Source: Herbiconiux daphne (GTDB lineage: Bacteria > Actinomycetota > Actinomycetes > Actinomycetales > Microbacteriaceae). Taken from it: DNA of 64,000 nt. Positions 24,485 to 33,224 of the stretch are shown here, in pieces. The translations under genes and the position numbers were made by a program. The notes under the pieces were generated by a model. The model saw only the letters and a program-made list of their open reading frames with translations, was not told the DNA's origin and searched no databases. Position 1 is the stretch's first letter. Every line of letters starts with the position of its first letter. The stretch is from contig NZ_JANLCJ010000003.1 of the NCBI RefSeq assembly GCF_024979295.1, forward strand, positions 310,001 to 374,000, written 5' to 3'.

Positions 24485-25324
24485 ATGGCCACTCGACTCG
24501 AGCGCAACATCGACCGACTGCTGAGCGTTCACCGCCCGGTGGTTCTCGCCCATCTGCGCGGCATCCGTCGCCTCCACCCACAGGCCAGCCCGCAAGAACT
24601 CCTCGTCATCCTCGAGCGCCGCTACGTCACGGCCGTGACCACCGGGGGCGCCGCGGTCGGCGCGAGCTCGATGCTGCCGTTCGTGGGCACCGGCATCTCG
24701 CTCGGGCTGAGCGCGGCCGAGACCGCCGGGTTCCTCGAGACCACCGCCCTGTTCGCGCAGTCGGTCACCGAGGTGCACGGCATCGCGGTCGACGACCCCG
24801 ACCGCGCCCGCGCCCTCGTGATGACGCTCCTGATGGGCAAGGCCGGCAGCGACCTGTTGAAGCAGATCGCCGGGCAGGCCACCGGCGGTGTCACGCGCAA
24901 CGCCTACTGGGGGCAGGTGGTCACGAGCAGCCTGCCGCAGTTCGTCGTGGGACCGGTGGCCGATCAGCTGAAGAACGTGTTCATCCGGCGGTTCGCCGTG
25001 GGTCAGGGCACCAACATCGTGGGGCGCGCCATCCCCTTCGGCATCGGCGCGGCCATCGGCGGTGTCGGCAACCTCGTGCTCGGGCGCACGGTCATCCAGA
25101 GTGCCCGCACGGCGTTCGGGCCCGCGCCGTTCACGTTCCCGGCCGAGCTCGCGGTCACCGTGAAGGCGCCGAAGACGCGCGAGGTCAAGGCGCCGAAGAG
25201 GCGCGAGGTCGGCGAGAAGACCGGGCTCAAGAAGCTGCTGCCGGGCCGCAACGCCAAGAAGGCGATCGAGGCGCCGGCACCGGCGCGCGACACGATGGAC
25301 GAACTTCCTGACATCCGCATCTGA
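24485..25324 (+). CDS. Uncharacterised actinobacterial protein with a hydrophobic core and basic repeat tail
   Basis: A 279-residue protein not recognised as a defined family. Residues about 1-48 form a basic helical N-terminus (LERNIDRLLSVHRPVVLAHLRGIRRLHP). A Gly/Ala-rich hydrophobic stretch follows (about 50-85, GAAVGASSMLPFVGTGISLGLSAAETAGF), then a second near residues 185-205 (IPFGIGAAIGGVGNLVLGRTVI). The tail contains an imperfect repeat KAPKTREV-KAPKRREV and other Lys/Arg-rich residues. The hydrophobic hairpins suggest membrane association, loosely EcsC-like, but this is not claimed. The ATG at 24485 follows AGTAGGAG. Confidence 0.7.
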   Translation: MATRLERNIDRLLSVHRPVVLAHLRGIRRLHPQASPQELLVILERRYVTAVTTGGAAVGASSMLPFVGTGISLGLSAAETAGFLETTALFAQSVTEVHGIAVDDPDRARALVMTLLMGKAGSDLLKQIAGQATGGVTRNAYWGQVVTSSLPQFVVGPVADQLKNVFIRRFAVGQGTNIVGRAIPFGIGAAIGGVGNLVLGRTVIQSARTAFGPAPFTFPAELAVTVKAPKTREVKAPKRREVGEKTGLKKLLPGRNAKKAIEAPAPARDTMDELPDIRI

Positions 25325-25413
25325 ATGCGGGCTATTCACAGCGGAGTGGTAGCCTTGACACCAGCAGGGGCTTGACACAGAGACACAGGTATCGCGACGT
25401 TTGGGGGGAAGCC

Positions 25414-25671
25414 GTGAAGCGCATGATCGCCGCAGTTTCCGCTGCAATGCTCGCCACCTTCGTCTTCCTGGGCCTCGGCGCGTCGGCCGCGTTCGCGGGA
25501 ACCGCCGCTCTGCGGGTCTCCGAGGCCGACGACCCCGCGGCCCAGCCCACTCTGGCGCAAACCGGCTACGACTTCACGCCCATGCTCATCACGGCGGCCG
25601 TCGTGCTGCTGATCGCCGGCATCACGGTGATCATCGCCAAGTACGCGTTGACGCGGTCGAGCCACTCCTGA
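25414..25671 (+). CDS. Very small LAxTG sortase-anchored surface protein
   Basis: An 85-residue precursor: basic start (MKR), signal peptide ending AFA after residue 28, then only 22 residues before a sortase signal LAQTG (47-51). That is followed by a hydrophobic segment PMLITAAVVLLIAGITVIIA and a short tail with Lys76 and Arg81. LAxTG is the recognition motif of actinobacterial class E sortases. The mature product would be a peptidoglycan-linked peptide of roughly 22 residues, rich in Ala, Asp and Pro. The GTG at 25414 follows TTGGGGGGAA. No sortase gene is present in the window. It stands alone, so its role is unknown; a minimal scaffold or a decayed surface protein are both possible. Confidence 0.75.
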   Translation: MKRMIAAVSAAMLATFVFLGLGASAAFAGTAALRVSEADDPAAQPTLAQTGYDFTPMLITAAVVLLIAGITVIIAKYALTRSSHS

Positions 25672-25677
25672 CCACTC

Positions 25678-25701
25678 CGCGCCCGGCGACCACCGGGCGC
25701 G
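25678..25701. terminator. Hairpin between convergent genes
   Basis: Perfect 9-bp stem CGCGCCCGG (25678-25686) / CCGGGCGCG (25693-25701) with a 6-nt loop CGACCA. It lies between the LAxTG protein gene and the convergent glycerophosphotransferase gene, so it can serve both. Confidence 0.65.
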
Positions 25702-25715
25702 ATGACCGGCCGCGA

Positions 25716-27002
25716 TCAGATTCGGTCGTCGACCTCGATCGCCGCCTCGGCGTCGTGCTCATCGATCGGTTCGTCGCGGGCGTGCAGGGCGGCGTTGCGG
25801 TCCCACTCGGCGAGCAACTGCTCGATCGCCGCGTGGAAGCGCTTCGTGGCCGCACCCGGTGACGTGTCGCCGAAGTAGTGCGTCACCCACCGGCCGAGGC
25901 GCACGCCCGCGGCGGAGTCGTGCGAGACCTGCTCGATGCGCTCCAGCACGCGTGGGGCGTCGTCGGCGAGCAGCCACTCGCTGTCGGAGAGATAGCCGCC
26001 CGTGTCGATCTCGGCATCGGGTGAGACCGGCCGGGTGATGAGCAGCGGCTTGCCGGTGGCGAGCCGGTCGTAGACCATGGCCGACACGTCGACCACCGCG
26101 ACATCCGCCTTCGCCAGCTGCCAGCCGAGCTCGGCCCCGGTGTCGTGGATGTGCCCGGCCGTAGGGTCGTCGCGGTTCGCGGCGGCGATGGCCGCGATGA
26201 TCTCGCGGTTCGCCGCGGCATAGGCGGGGTCGAGCACACCGCTGCGGGGGTGGGGCCGGTAGATCAGCCGGTGCGCGGGCGACGACAGGATGTCGCGGAT
26301 GAGGGCAACGCCGTGACTGGCGATCGACCCGTAAGCCGCGGCGGGGCGGTCGCCCTCCCAGGTCGGGGCGTAGAGCACCACGGTGCGACCGTCGTCGGGC
26401 AGCGCGGGCCCGCCTCCGTAGTGGTCGGCCTGCGGGCGACCGATCGGCAGGGCGCGCTTGTCGAAATCGTAGTCCCAGAGCACCCGCTGCAGCCGCGAGA
26501 CGGCCGCGTCGCCGGCCACGAGACTGTAGTCGTAGGCCTTGAACTGGTTGGTCGTCATGTACATCTTGTCGCTCTCGCCATGGTTGACGAACACGTGCCA
26601 GCGGCGCCCGTAGCGCATCATCTGGAAGTTGCGGGCGTTCTGGTTCACGTAGAGCACGATCTTGAGGTCGTGGTCGTCGAGGAAGCTCTCGAGGTCGCTC
26701 ACGCTGCGCACGTAGGCGACCGGAACGGGCGACTCGTCGAGCATCGCGCTCGCGCCGCTCGGGTTGCGGCTCAAGATCACCACGGGATGCGTCTTCGACA
26801 GCTCTGCCAGCGGTTTGTACCACTGACGGATCTGGTAGAGGTTCACGTCGCCGTCGGCGAAGTAGACGCCGATCTCGAACCGGCGCGGCGGCAGCGGAGC
26901 GCGCGCCGCGAGCTGGCCGGCAAGCTTCGAACGGATCGAGCGGGCCTTCACCAGGTCGCGAACGACGTTCCAGCCCAGCTTCAGATCGTTCAGCACACCC
27001 AC
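25716..27002 (-). CDS. CDP-glycerol glycerophosphotransferase family protein
   Basis: A 428-residue teichoic-acid-type polymerase/transferase. Family motifs: VNQNARNFQMMRYGRRWHVFVNHGESDKMYMTTNQFKAYDYSLVAG (the His-Gly-Glu core, residues about 117-162) and VVLYAPTWEG, RLIYRPHPRSG (the second conserved His), then VAVVDVSAMVYDRLATGKPLLITRPV. These enzymes add glycerol-phosphate or related units from a CDP-activated donor onto a membrane-linked or glycolipid acceptor at the inner face of the membrane. It is the last gene of a minus-strand envelope cluster (25.7-29.9 kb). The acidic C-terminus (EHDAEAAIEVDD) is unremarkable. Confidence 0.85.
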   Translation of the reverse strand: MGVLNDLKLGWNVVRDLVKARSIRSKLAGQLAARAPLPPRRFEIGVYFADGDVNLYQIRQWYKPLAELSKTHPVVILSRNPSGASAMLDESPVPVAYVRSVSDLESFLDDHDLKIVLYVNQNARNFQMMRYGRRWHVFVNHGESDKMYMTTNQFKAYDYSLVAGDAAVSRLQRVLWDYDFDKRALPIGRPQADHYGGGPALPDDGRTVVLYAPTWEGDRPAAAYGSIASHGVALIRDILSSPAHRLIYRPHPRSGVLDPAYAAANREIIAAIAAANRDDPTAGHIHDTGAELGWQLAKADVAVVDVSAMVYDRLATGKPLLITRPVSPDAEIDTGGYLSDSEWLLADDAPRVLERIEQVSHDSAAGVRLGRWVTHYFGDTSPGAATKRFHAAIEQLLAEWDRNAALHARDEPIDEHDAEAAIEVDDRI

Positions 27003-27089
27003 GTTTCAAGGCTAATCACGCCAGAGCGGCGCCCCCTGCGGATCGCTCCTGTGAGGGTGCTTCTTTAGGCAATCGTGACCTTGGCGCGC

Positions 27090-27980
27090 TCAGACGATCG
27101 GTGGCCGCCCCGCCTTCGTCATGCGCCAGACCGTGCGCCACGAGATCGGGCGCCGCTCGCCGGCATCCGTTCGCCAGCCCTCGGCCCAGCCGCCGAACCA
27201 CGCCGCGAGTGCCGACGGACGACGGGCCCAGCGCAGCACCTGGATGCCGGTCCAAGTGGCCACGTAGACCGGCGCGAGCACCCAGGGCAGGTTGCGCTTC
27301 GCGAGCCACACGCGATTGCGGGCGTTGAGCCGGTAGTAGTAGGCGTGCCGGGTCGGCTCGATGGCCGGATGATTCGCCACGAGTGCGCCGTCGTACCAGG
27401 TGCGCAGACCCTGGTTCCACACCCGCCAGGCGAGTTCGATGCCCTCGTGCGCGTAGAAGAACGGAGCCGCCCAGCCGCCGGTGGCGTCGAACACGCGCCG
27501 CGGCAGCAGGGTCGCCCCCTCCCAGACCGAGAACACGTTTCCCGACTCGGTCGCCTCGCCCTTGCGGATGCGGGGCACCCAGCGCCTGGGATTCGTCGCG
27601 CCCGACGGGTCGACCACGCGAGGCTGCAGCAGCCCGATGCCGGGGTCGTTCCGGATGCGCGCGACCGCGTCGGCGAGAAAACGCGGGTCGGGCAGGCTGG
27701 CGTCGTCGTCGAGGAAGAAGATGTACTCCCCCGACACGACCGCCGCACCCGCGTTGCGGCCGGCCGGGATGCCGATGTTCTCGGGCAGCGCGAGGGTGCG
27801 GAGCGACATCGGGGCCGCGGCATCCGGAAGCCCCGTGGGCACCCAGCCGTTGCCCACGCACACGATGTCGAGCACGACGCCCTGCTGCGCGAGCAGCGAC
27901 AGGGCGCCCCGCCACAGGTCGTCGGGGCGGGTGCCCTGGGTGAGCAGCACGACGCCGATGGTGGGCGGCTCCGCGGTCAT
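27090..27980 (-). CDS. Family 2 glycosyltransferase
   Basis: A 296-residue GT-A fold transferase: VVLLTQGTRPDDLWRGALSLLAQQ at the N-terminus, ENIGIPAGRNAGAAVVSGEYIFFLDDDASL with the DDD metal site, and WEGATLLPRRVFDATGGWAAPFFYAHEGIELAWRVW as the acceptor-loop region. The C-terminal KRNLPWVLAPVYVATWTGIQVL has a hydrophobic segment. It is likely to add a sugar to a cell-surface glycopolymer. It lies between the CDP-alcohol transferase and glycerophosphotransferase genes, 10 bp after the former, in the same direction. Confidence 0.87.
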   Translation of the reverse strand: MTAEPPTIGVVLLTQGTRPDDLWRGALSLLAQQGVVLDIVCVGNGWVPTGLPDAAAPMSLRTLALPENIGIPAGRNAGAAVVSGEYIFFLDDDASLPDPRFLADAVARIRNDPGIGLLQPRVVDPSGATNPRRWVPRIRKGEATESGNVFSVWEGATLLPRRVFDATGGWAAPFFYAHEGIELAWRVWNQGLRTWYDGALVANHPAIEPTRHAYYYRLNARNRVWLAKRNLPWVLAPVYVATWTGIQVLRWARRPSALAAWFGGWAEGWRTDAGERRPISWRTVWRMTKAGRPPIV

Positions 27981-27990
27981 GCCGGGCCTC

Positions 27991-28803
27991 TCAGGAGCGA
28001 ACCCGTTTCGAGGCCATGATCGCCACGAAGTGTCCGATCAGGGCGAGGATCGACAGCGGCACGAGCGCGATCAGCAGGATGCGGTCGGCCAGCACACCGC
28101 CGATGACGAGCCCCACGATCGCGAACACGAAGATGAGGATGGTCAGCTCGACCGAGTGGTAGAGACGGTGGAACGGCAGGAACCGCGCGGCCCGGCGCAG
28201 GCGGGCGACGAGCGCCTGCGAGGGTTCGGACTCGCCCTGCTTGTCGGCCAGTTTGTCGAGACCGGCGTTGGCGCGGGCCACGTGCACCATGTCGTTGAGC
28301 GCCTTGTTGAGCACGATGACGAGGGCGAGCAGAAGGCCGAGCGTCGTCCAGAGGAAGTCGTCGGGGGTGTCGAACGGGTAGCCGGCCGCCCGGATGCCGA
28401 GGGCGATCGGAATGAGCGACTCGGTGGTGTAGTGCCCCACCTTGTCGAGGAACACCCCCGCGGGCGACGACGTGCGGCGCCAGCGCGCGACCTCGCCGTC
28501 GCAGCAGTCGATGAGCATCTGCAGCTGGCCCAGCACCAGCGCGAGCGCCGGGCCCGCGAAGCCCGGGATCAGCAGCGCGGCCGCGGTGGCCCAGCCGGTG
28601 AGGATCATCAGCCCGGTCACGCCGTTGGCCGAGATGGAGGTCTTCAGCAGCAGCCACGTGACGTAGGGCGAGAGACGGCGCAGGTAGAGCGACGCCGTCC
28701 AGTGCTCGGCATTTCGGCGACCCCGCACCTCGGGGGGCTGCGCCACGGCCTTGAGCTCGGCGATCGACGACGGACGCGCCGCGCGCGGAGGAAGTTGCGA
28801 CAC
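27991..28803 (-). CDS. CDP-alcohol phosphatidyltransferase family membrane protein
   Basis: A 270-residue integral membrane enzyme with about six hydrophobic helices. The CDP-alcohol motif reads DCCDGEVARWRRTSSPAGVFLDKVGH, i.e. D-x2-D-G-x2-A-R-x8-G-x3-D-x3 and then His where most family members have the last Asp. These enzymes transfer a phosphoalcohol from CDP-activated donors. In an envelope cluster it may build a phospho-polyol lipid or headgroup. Start GTG 28803 follows AAGG at 6 nt; GTG 28809, which overlaps the upstream stop, is an alternative. Co-transcribed with the two glycosyltransferases. Confidence 0.82.
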   Translation of the reverse strand: MSQLPPRAARPSSIAELKAVAQPPEVRGRRNAEHWTASLYLRRLSPYVTWLLLKTSISANGVTGLMILTGWATAAALLIPGFAGPALALVLGQLQMLIDCCDGEVARWRRTSSPAGVFLDKVGHYTTESLIPIALGIRAAGYPFDTPDDFLWTTLGLLLALVIVLNKALNDMVHVARANAGLDKLADKQGESEPSQALVARLRRAARFLPFHRLYHSVELTILIFVFAIVGLVIGGVLADRILLIALVPLSILALIGHFVAIMASKRVRS

Positions 28804-28805
28804 TG

Positions 28806-29870
28806 TCACCTTCCCGTGTGCGCCGTGATGTTCTTCGTCAGCTTGAGGAAGCCCAGAATGAAGCCGAGCCCCCAGCTGAAATGGATGCAGGGCAAGACTA
28901 CGAGAAACCATGCCCCCGTGCGACCGCCGCCCCGCCGGGCCGCGTCGATCGCCGCGACGCCCACGAAAAGCAGGTAGACCACCGGCACGATGAAGCCGAA
29001 CAGCAGCCCGGCGCCGACCGCGGAGGCGCCGGCGGCGATGAGCACGAGGCCCACGACACCCGCGACGAACCCGAGCAGCGCGAGCGTGACCGTCACCGGG
29101 GGCACGAAGTACTTCAGCGCGTTGCCGGTGAAGAACCGGCGCGCCAGCTCGCCGCGCCAGAGGCCGGTCGAGAAGAACTGGCGGGCGAGACGCTCGAGCG
29201 ACGGGCGGGGGCGGTAGATCACCACGAGGCGCGGCGTGAACCACACCACGCCGCCCGCGGCCCGCAGGCGCCGGTTGAGCTCCCAGTCCTGCCCGCGCCG
29301 GATGTCTTCGTTGAACAGGCCGACCCGGGTGAGCCAGTCCCGCTGGAACACGCCGAGGTAGACCGTCTCGGCCGGCCCCTCCTCACCGCCGACGTGGTGG
29401 GCGCCGCCGCCGAGCCCGGCCTTCGAGCCGTAGGCGATCGCAACCGCGCGCTCGAACGGCGTCGTGCCCTCGGCCTTCATGATGCCGCCCACGTTCGCGG
29501 CATCCGTTCGCTGCATCGCCTCGACCGCGATGCGCGTGTAGTCGCGCGGCAGCAGGGAGTGCGCGTCGACCCGCACCACGATCGGGTACCCGGATGCCCC
29601 GATCGCCACGTTCAGGCCGCTCGGAGTCGAGCCCGTGGGGTTGTCGATCACCCGGATGCGCGGGTCGACCGTCGAGAGTCGCTCCACCAGCTCGGTGGTG
29701 CCGTCGATCGACGGACCGAGCGCGACGATCACGTCGAACGGGCCGGTGTAGTCCTGGTCGAGCAGGCTCGCGATGGCCGCCTCGACGTGCGTCACCTCGT
29801 TGAGCACCGGCATGACGTAGGAGACCCCGGGCAGCTCTGCCATGGGGTCGTCGGGTGTGTGCTCGGTCAT
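28806..29870 (-). CDS. Family 2 glycosyltransferase with C-terminal membrane segments
   Basis: A 354-residue transferase: VSYVMPVLNEVTHVEAAIASLLDQDYTGPFDVIVALGPSIDGTTEL, IVVRVDAHSLLPRDY (the DxD-type metal site), FNEDIRRGQDWELNRRLRAAGG and GLWRGELARRFFTGNALKYFVPP. The last ~110 residues carry three to four membrane helices. This resembles ExoA-like succinoglycan-type glycosyltransferases. First gene of the minus-strand envelope cluster; the stop at 28806 overlaps or abuts the start of the CDP-alcohol transferase. Start ATG 29870. Confidence 0.87.
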   Translation of the reverse strand: MTEHTPDDPMAELPGVSYVMPVLNEVTHVEAAIASLLDQDYTGPFDVIVALGPSIDGTTELVERLSTVDPRIRVIDNPTGSTPSGLNVAIGASGYPIVVRVDAHSLLPRDYTRIAVEAMQRTDAANVGGIMKAEGTTPFERAVAIAYGSKAGLGGGAHHVGGEEGPAETVYLGVFQRDWLTRVGLFNEDIRRGQDWELNRRLRAAGGVVWFTPRLVVIYRPRPSLERLARQFFSTGLWRGELARRFFTGNALKYFVPPVTVTLALLGFVAGVVGLVLIAAGASAVGAGLLFGFIVPVVYLLFVGVAAIDAARRGGGRTGAWFLVVLPCIHFSWGLGFILGFLKLTKNITAHTGR

Positions 29871-30069
29871 CGCATCCGCTCGTCGGTGGTTCGGGCGTCG
29901 TGTCGCGGCCGCACGCGGCGGGTCCGCGTCGCGGCTGCGCTGCGGCTCCGCGCTGCGGCTCACCGCGAAAAAGGCCGGCGGGCCGCCGCCGCATACAGCG
30001 ACGACGAGCCTACCAGCCTGTTCGCGGGCGACCTCGTGGGAGGCCTCCGCCCGGTGGTGGTGATGCGTG

Positions 30070-31833
30070 CTACCCCGCGAGCTGGCCGAGTGTGACGTCG
30101 ACCGTCTTCGAGGTGCCGCCGCGGGTGTAGGTGATCTTCGCGTCGCCGCCGGCGGGCTGCGTGCGCACCTGCGCGGTGAGGTCGATGGAGTCGGTGATCG
30201 GCAGGCCGTTGAACTCGGTGACGACGTCACCGGCCTGGAGGCCGGCCTTCTCGGCCGCGCCGCCCGACGAGACCGACTGGATGACCGCGCCGGCCGTGGT
30301 GCTGTTCTCCTGCGAGGCGGCGTCGCCGACCGTCGCACCCAGCAGACCGTGGGTGGCCGCGCCGTTGGCGATGATCTCGTCGGTGATGCGCTTGACGAGG
30401 CTCTCTGGAATCGAGAAGCCGACACCGATGCTGCCCGACTGCGCACCGGTGTCGCCCGAGCCCGCGCTCGCGATGGCCACGTTGATGCCGATCAGCTTGC
30501 CCTCGGAGTCAAGCAGCGCTCCACCCGAGTTGCCGGGGTTGATCGCGGCGTCGGTCTGGATGACCGACAGCGAGATCGACGACTGCTGCGTGGGCGTCTG
30601 CGACTGGCTCTGCCCGCCCTGACCCGGGATGTCGAAGTTCCAGAAGTCGTAGGGGCCCTGGTCGCCGTTGCCGTTGCCGTCATCCGGGGTCGGGTTCGTC
30701 TCGGTGTCGTCGGGAGCGGCCGACGAGGCGACGGTGATGCTGCGATTGAGAGCGCTCACGATGCCGTTGGTCACGGTGCCGTTGAGGCCGAGCGGCGAGC
30801 CGATCGCGATGGCGACGTCGCCGACGTTGAGCTTCGAGGAGTCACCGAACTCGATCGGGGTGAGGCCCGAGGCATCCGTCAGCTTGATCACGGCGAGGTC
30901 GGCCACGGGGTCGGTGCCCACCACGGTGGCGTCGTAGATGCGCCCGTCGTTGGTCTCGACCTTGATGGTCGCGTCGGCGGTGGCGCCGTCGAGGGTGACC
31001 ACGTGGGTGTTGGTCACGATGTAGCCGTCGTCGGTGAGCACGACGCCCGAGCCGGTGCCGGCCGCCTGGTCGCTCGAGACCGAGATGGTGACCACCGAGG
31101 GCGATGCCTTGGCGGCGACCGCGGTGATGAGGTTGGCGTCGTCGGGGTTGTTGACCGTGATGCTCGACGGGCTCGAGGCCGAGTTCGTGGTGGAGCCGCC
31201 GTTCTGGCTCACCGCCCAGGCGGTGACGCCGGCACCGGATGCGCCGCCGATCAGGGCGCCGATCGCGAGCGCGGCGATGAGGGCGACGCCTCCGCGCCGT
31301 TTCTTGGCGGGGGCCGCCGTGGCCTGGGCCTGGTTGGCGTAGGCTCCCGAGGCCGCGTACATGGCCGAGTTGAAGTTGGGGTCGGGCACCGCTCCGTAGG
31401 AGGGGGTGCTGCCCGTGGGGGTGCCGAACGAGCCGTTGCCGTAGTTCGGGGTCTGCTGCTGGCCGTAGGGGGCGTGCTGGCCGTAGGGGGCCTGCTGGTT
31501 GTAGCCAGCCGGCTGCGTGTAGGGGGGCGTCGGCTGCGCTGCCGTGGGCTGGGGCGCGGTGGGCTGCGTTGCCGTGGGCTGGGGCACGGTGGGCTGCGGG
31601 GTGGTGGGCTGCGCTGCCGTGGGCTGGGCCGGCACGACCGGGGCGACGACGGTGGTGTTGTCGCGGTAGGGGAACTCCGGGGCGATGGGGGTCGTCTCGG
31701 CTGTGCGGGTCGCGTCGCCAGGGGTGTTCTCGGCGGTGGGGACGACCTCGGCGTTCGACTCCGAGTGCTGTGCGTCCTTCTGCACGCTCGCGTCGTCGCC
31801 GATGCCGTCGCGGTTCTCGGTGCTGTCTGACAT
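30070..31833 (-). CDS. HtrA/DegP-type trypsin-like serine protease with PDZ domain
   Basis: A 587-residue membrane-anchored protease. Residues about 1-170 form a disordered cytoplasmic region rich in Pro/Thr/Gln (repeats of QPTAPQPTAA type and PYGQHAPYGQQ). One membrane helix follows (GGVALIAALAIGALIGGASGAGV, about 175-200). The protease domain has catalytic His in TNTHVV, Asp in DLAVIKL and Ser in GNSGGAL. A C-terminal PDZ domain contains GAVIQSVSSGGAAEKAGLQAGDVVTEFNG. It acts outside the membrane in envelope protein quality control. A Gly/Asn/Gln-rich insertion lies between the Asp and Ser blocks. Start ATG 31833 with GGAGC upstream. Single gene; divergent from the aminotransferase at 31984. 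Confidence 0.92.
   Translation of the reverse strand: MSDSTENRDGIGDDASVQKDAQHSESNAEVVPTAENTPGDATRTAETTPIAPEFPYRDNTTVVAPVVPAQPTAAQPTTPQPTVPQPTATQPTAPQPTAAQPTPPYTQPAGYNQQAPYGQHAPYGQQQTPNYGNGSFGTPTGSTPSYGAVPDPNFNSAMYAASGAYANQAQATAAPAKKRRGGVALIAALAIGALIGGASGAGVTAWAVSQNGGSTTNSASSPSSITVNNPDDANLITAVAAKASPSVVTISVSSDQAAGTGSGVVLTDDGYIVTNTHVVTLDGATADATIKVETNDGRIYDATVVGTDPVADLAVIKLTDASGLTPIEFGDSSKLNVGDVAIAIGSPLGLNGTVTNGIVSALNRSITVASSAAPDDTETNPTPDDGNGNGDQGPYDFWNFDIPGQGGQSQSQTPTQQSSISLSVIQTDAAINPGNSGGALLDSEGKLIGINVAIASAGSGDTGAQSGSIGVGFSIPESLVKRITDEIIANGAATHGLLGATVGDAASQENSTTAGAVIQSVSSGGAAEKAGLQAGDVVTEFNGLPITDSIDLTAQVRTQPAGGDAKITYTRGGTSKTVDVTLGQLAG
31531..31628 (-). repeat. Repetitive Pro/Thr/Gln-coding DNA in the HtrA gene
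   Basis: A series of near-identical 15-30-bp units around GGGCTGCGCTGCCGT encodes tandem QPTAAQPT-type peptides in the cytoplasmic tail. Copy number may vary between strains without frame loss. Confidence 0.75.
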
Positions 31834-31983
31834 GTGGGGTGCTCCTTCCAAGCACTCGCAAGCATCGTCAGCGAACCTGAGGGTTCTCTATGGACAGGCT
31901 GTGCGCAGACTGCCGTGTCGTTATGACTCGGCTTAGATCGGCCAGCGGCTAAGTTGGAAGCCGAACAGAATGCCGGGGACACA

Positions 31984-33189
31984 ATGACCATCAGCGGATC
32001 GTGGCAACGCACTGCGCGCGGAGCAGGACTGCTCGCACCCGACGGACGCATCGCATCCACCATCTTCGCCGAGATGAGCTCGCTCGCGCAGGCCACCGGA
32101 GCGATCAACCTCGGTCAGGGCTTCCCCGACGAAGACGGCCCGGCCGAGGTGCTCGACGCCGCGCGCCGCGCCATCGCCGACGGGGTGAACCAATACCCGC
32201 CGGGAACCGGCATCCCGGCGCTCCGCCAGGCCATCGCCGAGCACCAGCAGCGGTTCTACGGTCTGCGCGTCGACCCCGACCGCGAGGTGCTCGTCACCGC
32301 CGGAGCGACCGAGGCGCTGGCGGCGACCATCCTCGCGCTCGTCGACGACGGCGACGAGGTGGTGACCCTCGAGCCCTTCTACGACGCCTACGGCGGACTC
32401 ATCTCGCTCGCCCGCGGCATCCACAAGACCGTGCCGCTGCGGCGGCCCGACTTCCTGCCCGACCACGACGAGCTGCGGGCGGCCGTGACCGATCGCACCC
32501 GGGTCATCCTCATCAACACGCCGCACAACCCCACCGGCACCGTGCTGCCGCGCGAGACGCTCGAACTGATCGTCGAGCTCGCGCACGAGCACGACGCCAT
32601 CATCGTCACCGACGAGGTCTACGAGCACCTCACGTTCGGTTACCCGCACATTCCGGTGGCGGCCCTGCCGGGCGCCCGTGAACGCACGGTCACCATCTCG
32701 TCGGCGGGCAAGACGTTCAGCACCACGGGGTGGAAGATCGGCTGGATCGTGTCGACGCCCGAGCTCGTGACCGCGGTGCTCGCGGTGAAGCAGTTCCTGA
32801 CCTACGTCAACGGGGCGCCGTTCCAGCCGGCCATCGCCCTCGGCCTGGCGCTGCCCGACTCGTTCTACGACGGCATCGCGGCCACGTTGCAGGCGAAACG
32901 CGACCTGCTCTCGCAGGGGCTCGTCAAGGCGGGCTTCGACGTGACGGTGCCGCACGGCACCTACTTCGTGGTGGCCGACGCGGCGCCGCTCGGCTACGCC
33001 GACGCCGCCACGCTCTGCCGCGAGTTACCGGCGCTGGCGGGTGTCGTCGGCGTGCCGATCAGTGCGTTCTGCCACGAGGAGGTCGGGCAGGAGTACGCCA
33101 GTCTGGTGCGGTTCGCGTTCTGCAAGAAGGTCGACGTGCTCGAGCGCGCGGCGGCGCAGCTGGCGCAGCTGGCGCGGCTCGGGCGCTGA
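31984..33189 (+). CDS. Class I/II PLP-dependent aminotransferase
   Basis: A 401-residue fold type I aminotransferase: INLGQGFPDEDGPAEVLDAARRAIADGVNQYPPGTGIPALRQAIAEH (residues about 41-87), LINTPHNPTGTVLPRETL with the conserved Asn-Pro, DEVYEHLTF with the PLP Asp, and the PLP-binding Lys in SSAGKTFSTTGWKIGW. The C-terminal SLVRFAFCKKVDVL carries the substrate-carboxylate Arg. This set matches the YbdL/kynurenine aminotransferase and actinobacterial DapC-like group; which amino acid is used cannot be decided. Start ATG 31984. Single gene. Confidence 0.9.
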   Translation: MTISGSWQRTARGAGLLAPDGRIASTIFAEMSSLAQATGAINLGQGFPDEDGPAEVLDAARRAIADGVNQYPPGTGIPALRQAIAEHQQRFYGLRVDPDREVLVTAGATEALAATILALVDDGDEVVTLEPFYDAYGGLISLARGIHKTVPLRRPDFLPDHDELRAAVTDRTRVILINTPHNPTGTVLPRETLELIVELAHEHDAIIVTDEVYEHLTFGYPHIPVAALPGARERTVTISSAGKTFSTTGWKIGWIVSTPELVTAVLAVKQFLTYVNGAPFQPAIALGLALPDSFYDGIAATLQAKRDLLSQGLVKAGFDVTVPHGTYFVVADAAPLGYADAATLCRELPALAGVVGVPISAFCHEEVGQEYASLVRFAFCKKVDVLERAAAQLAQLARLGR

Positions 33190-33224
33190 GCGGTCACCGT
33201 TCGGGATGTGGTGCCGGAACGGGA

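Noticed and set aside
30067-31830. 587-codon open frame on the plus strand antisense to the HtrA gene
   Set aside because: It mirrors the protease frame, is composed almost only of Gly, Arg, Val and Asp, and has no domain motif. High GC gives such shadow frames.
31873-31886. GAACC-N4-GGTTC as a third ArsR operator
   Set aside because: It matches only ten of twelve arm bases and lies 31 kb from the ArsR gene; kept only as a remark.
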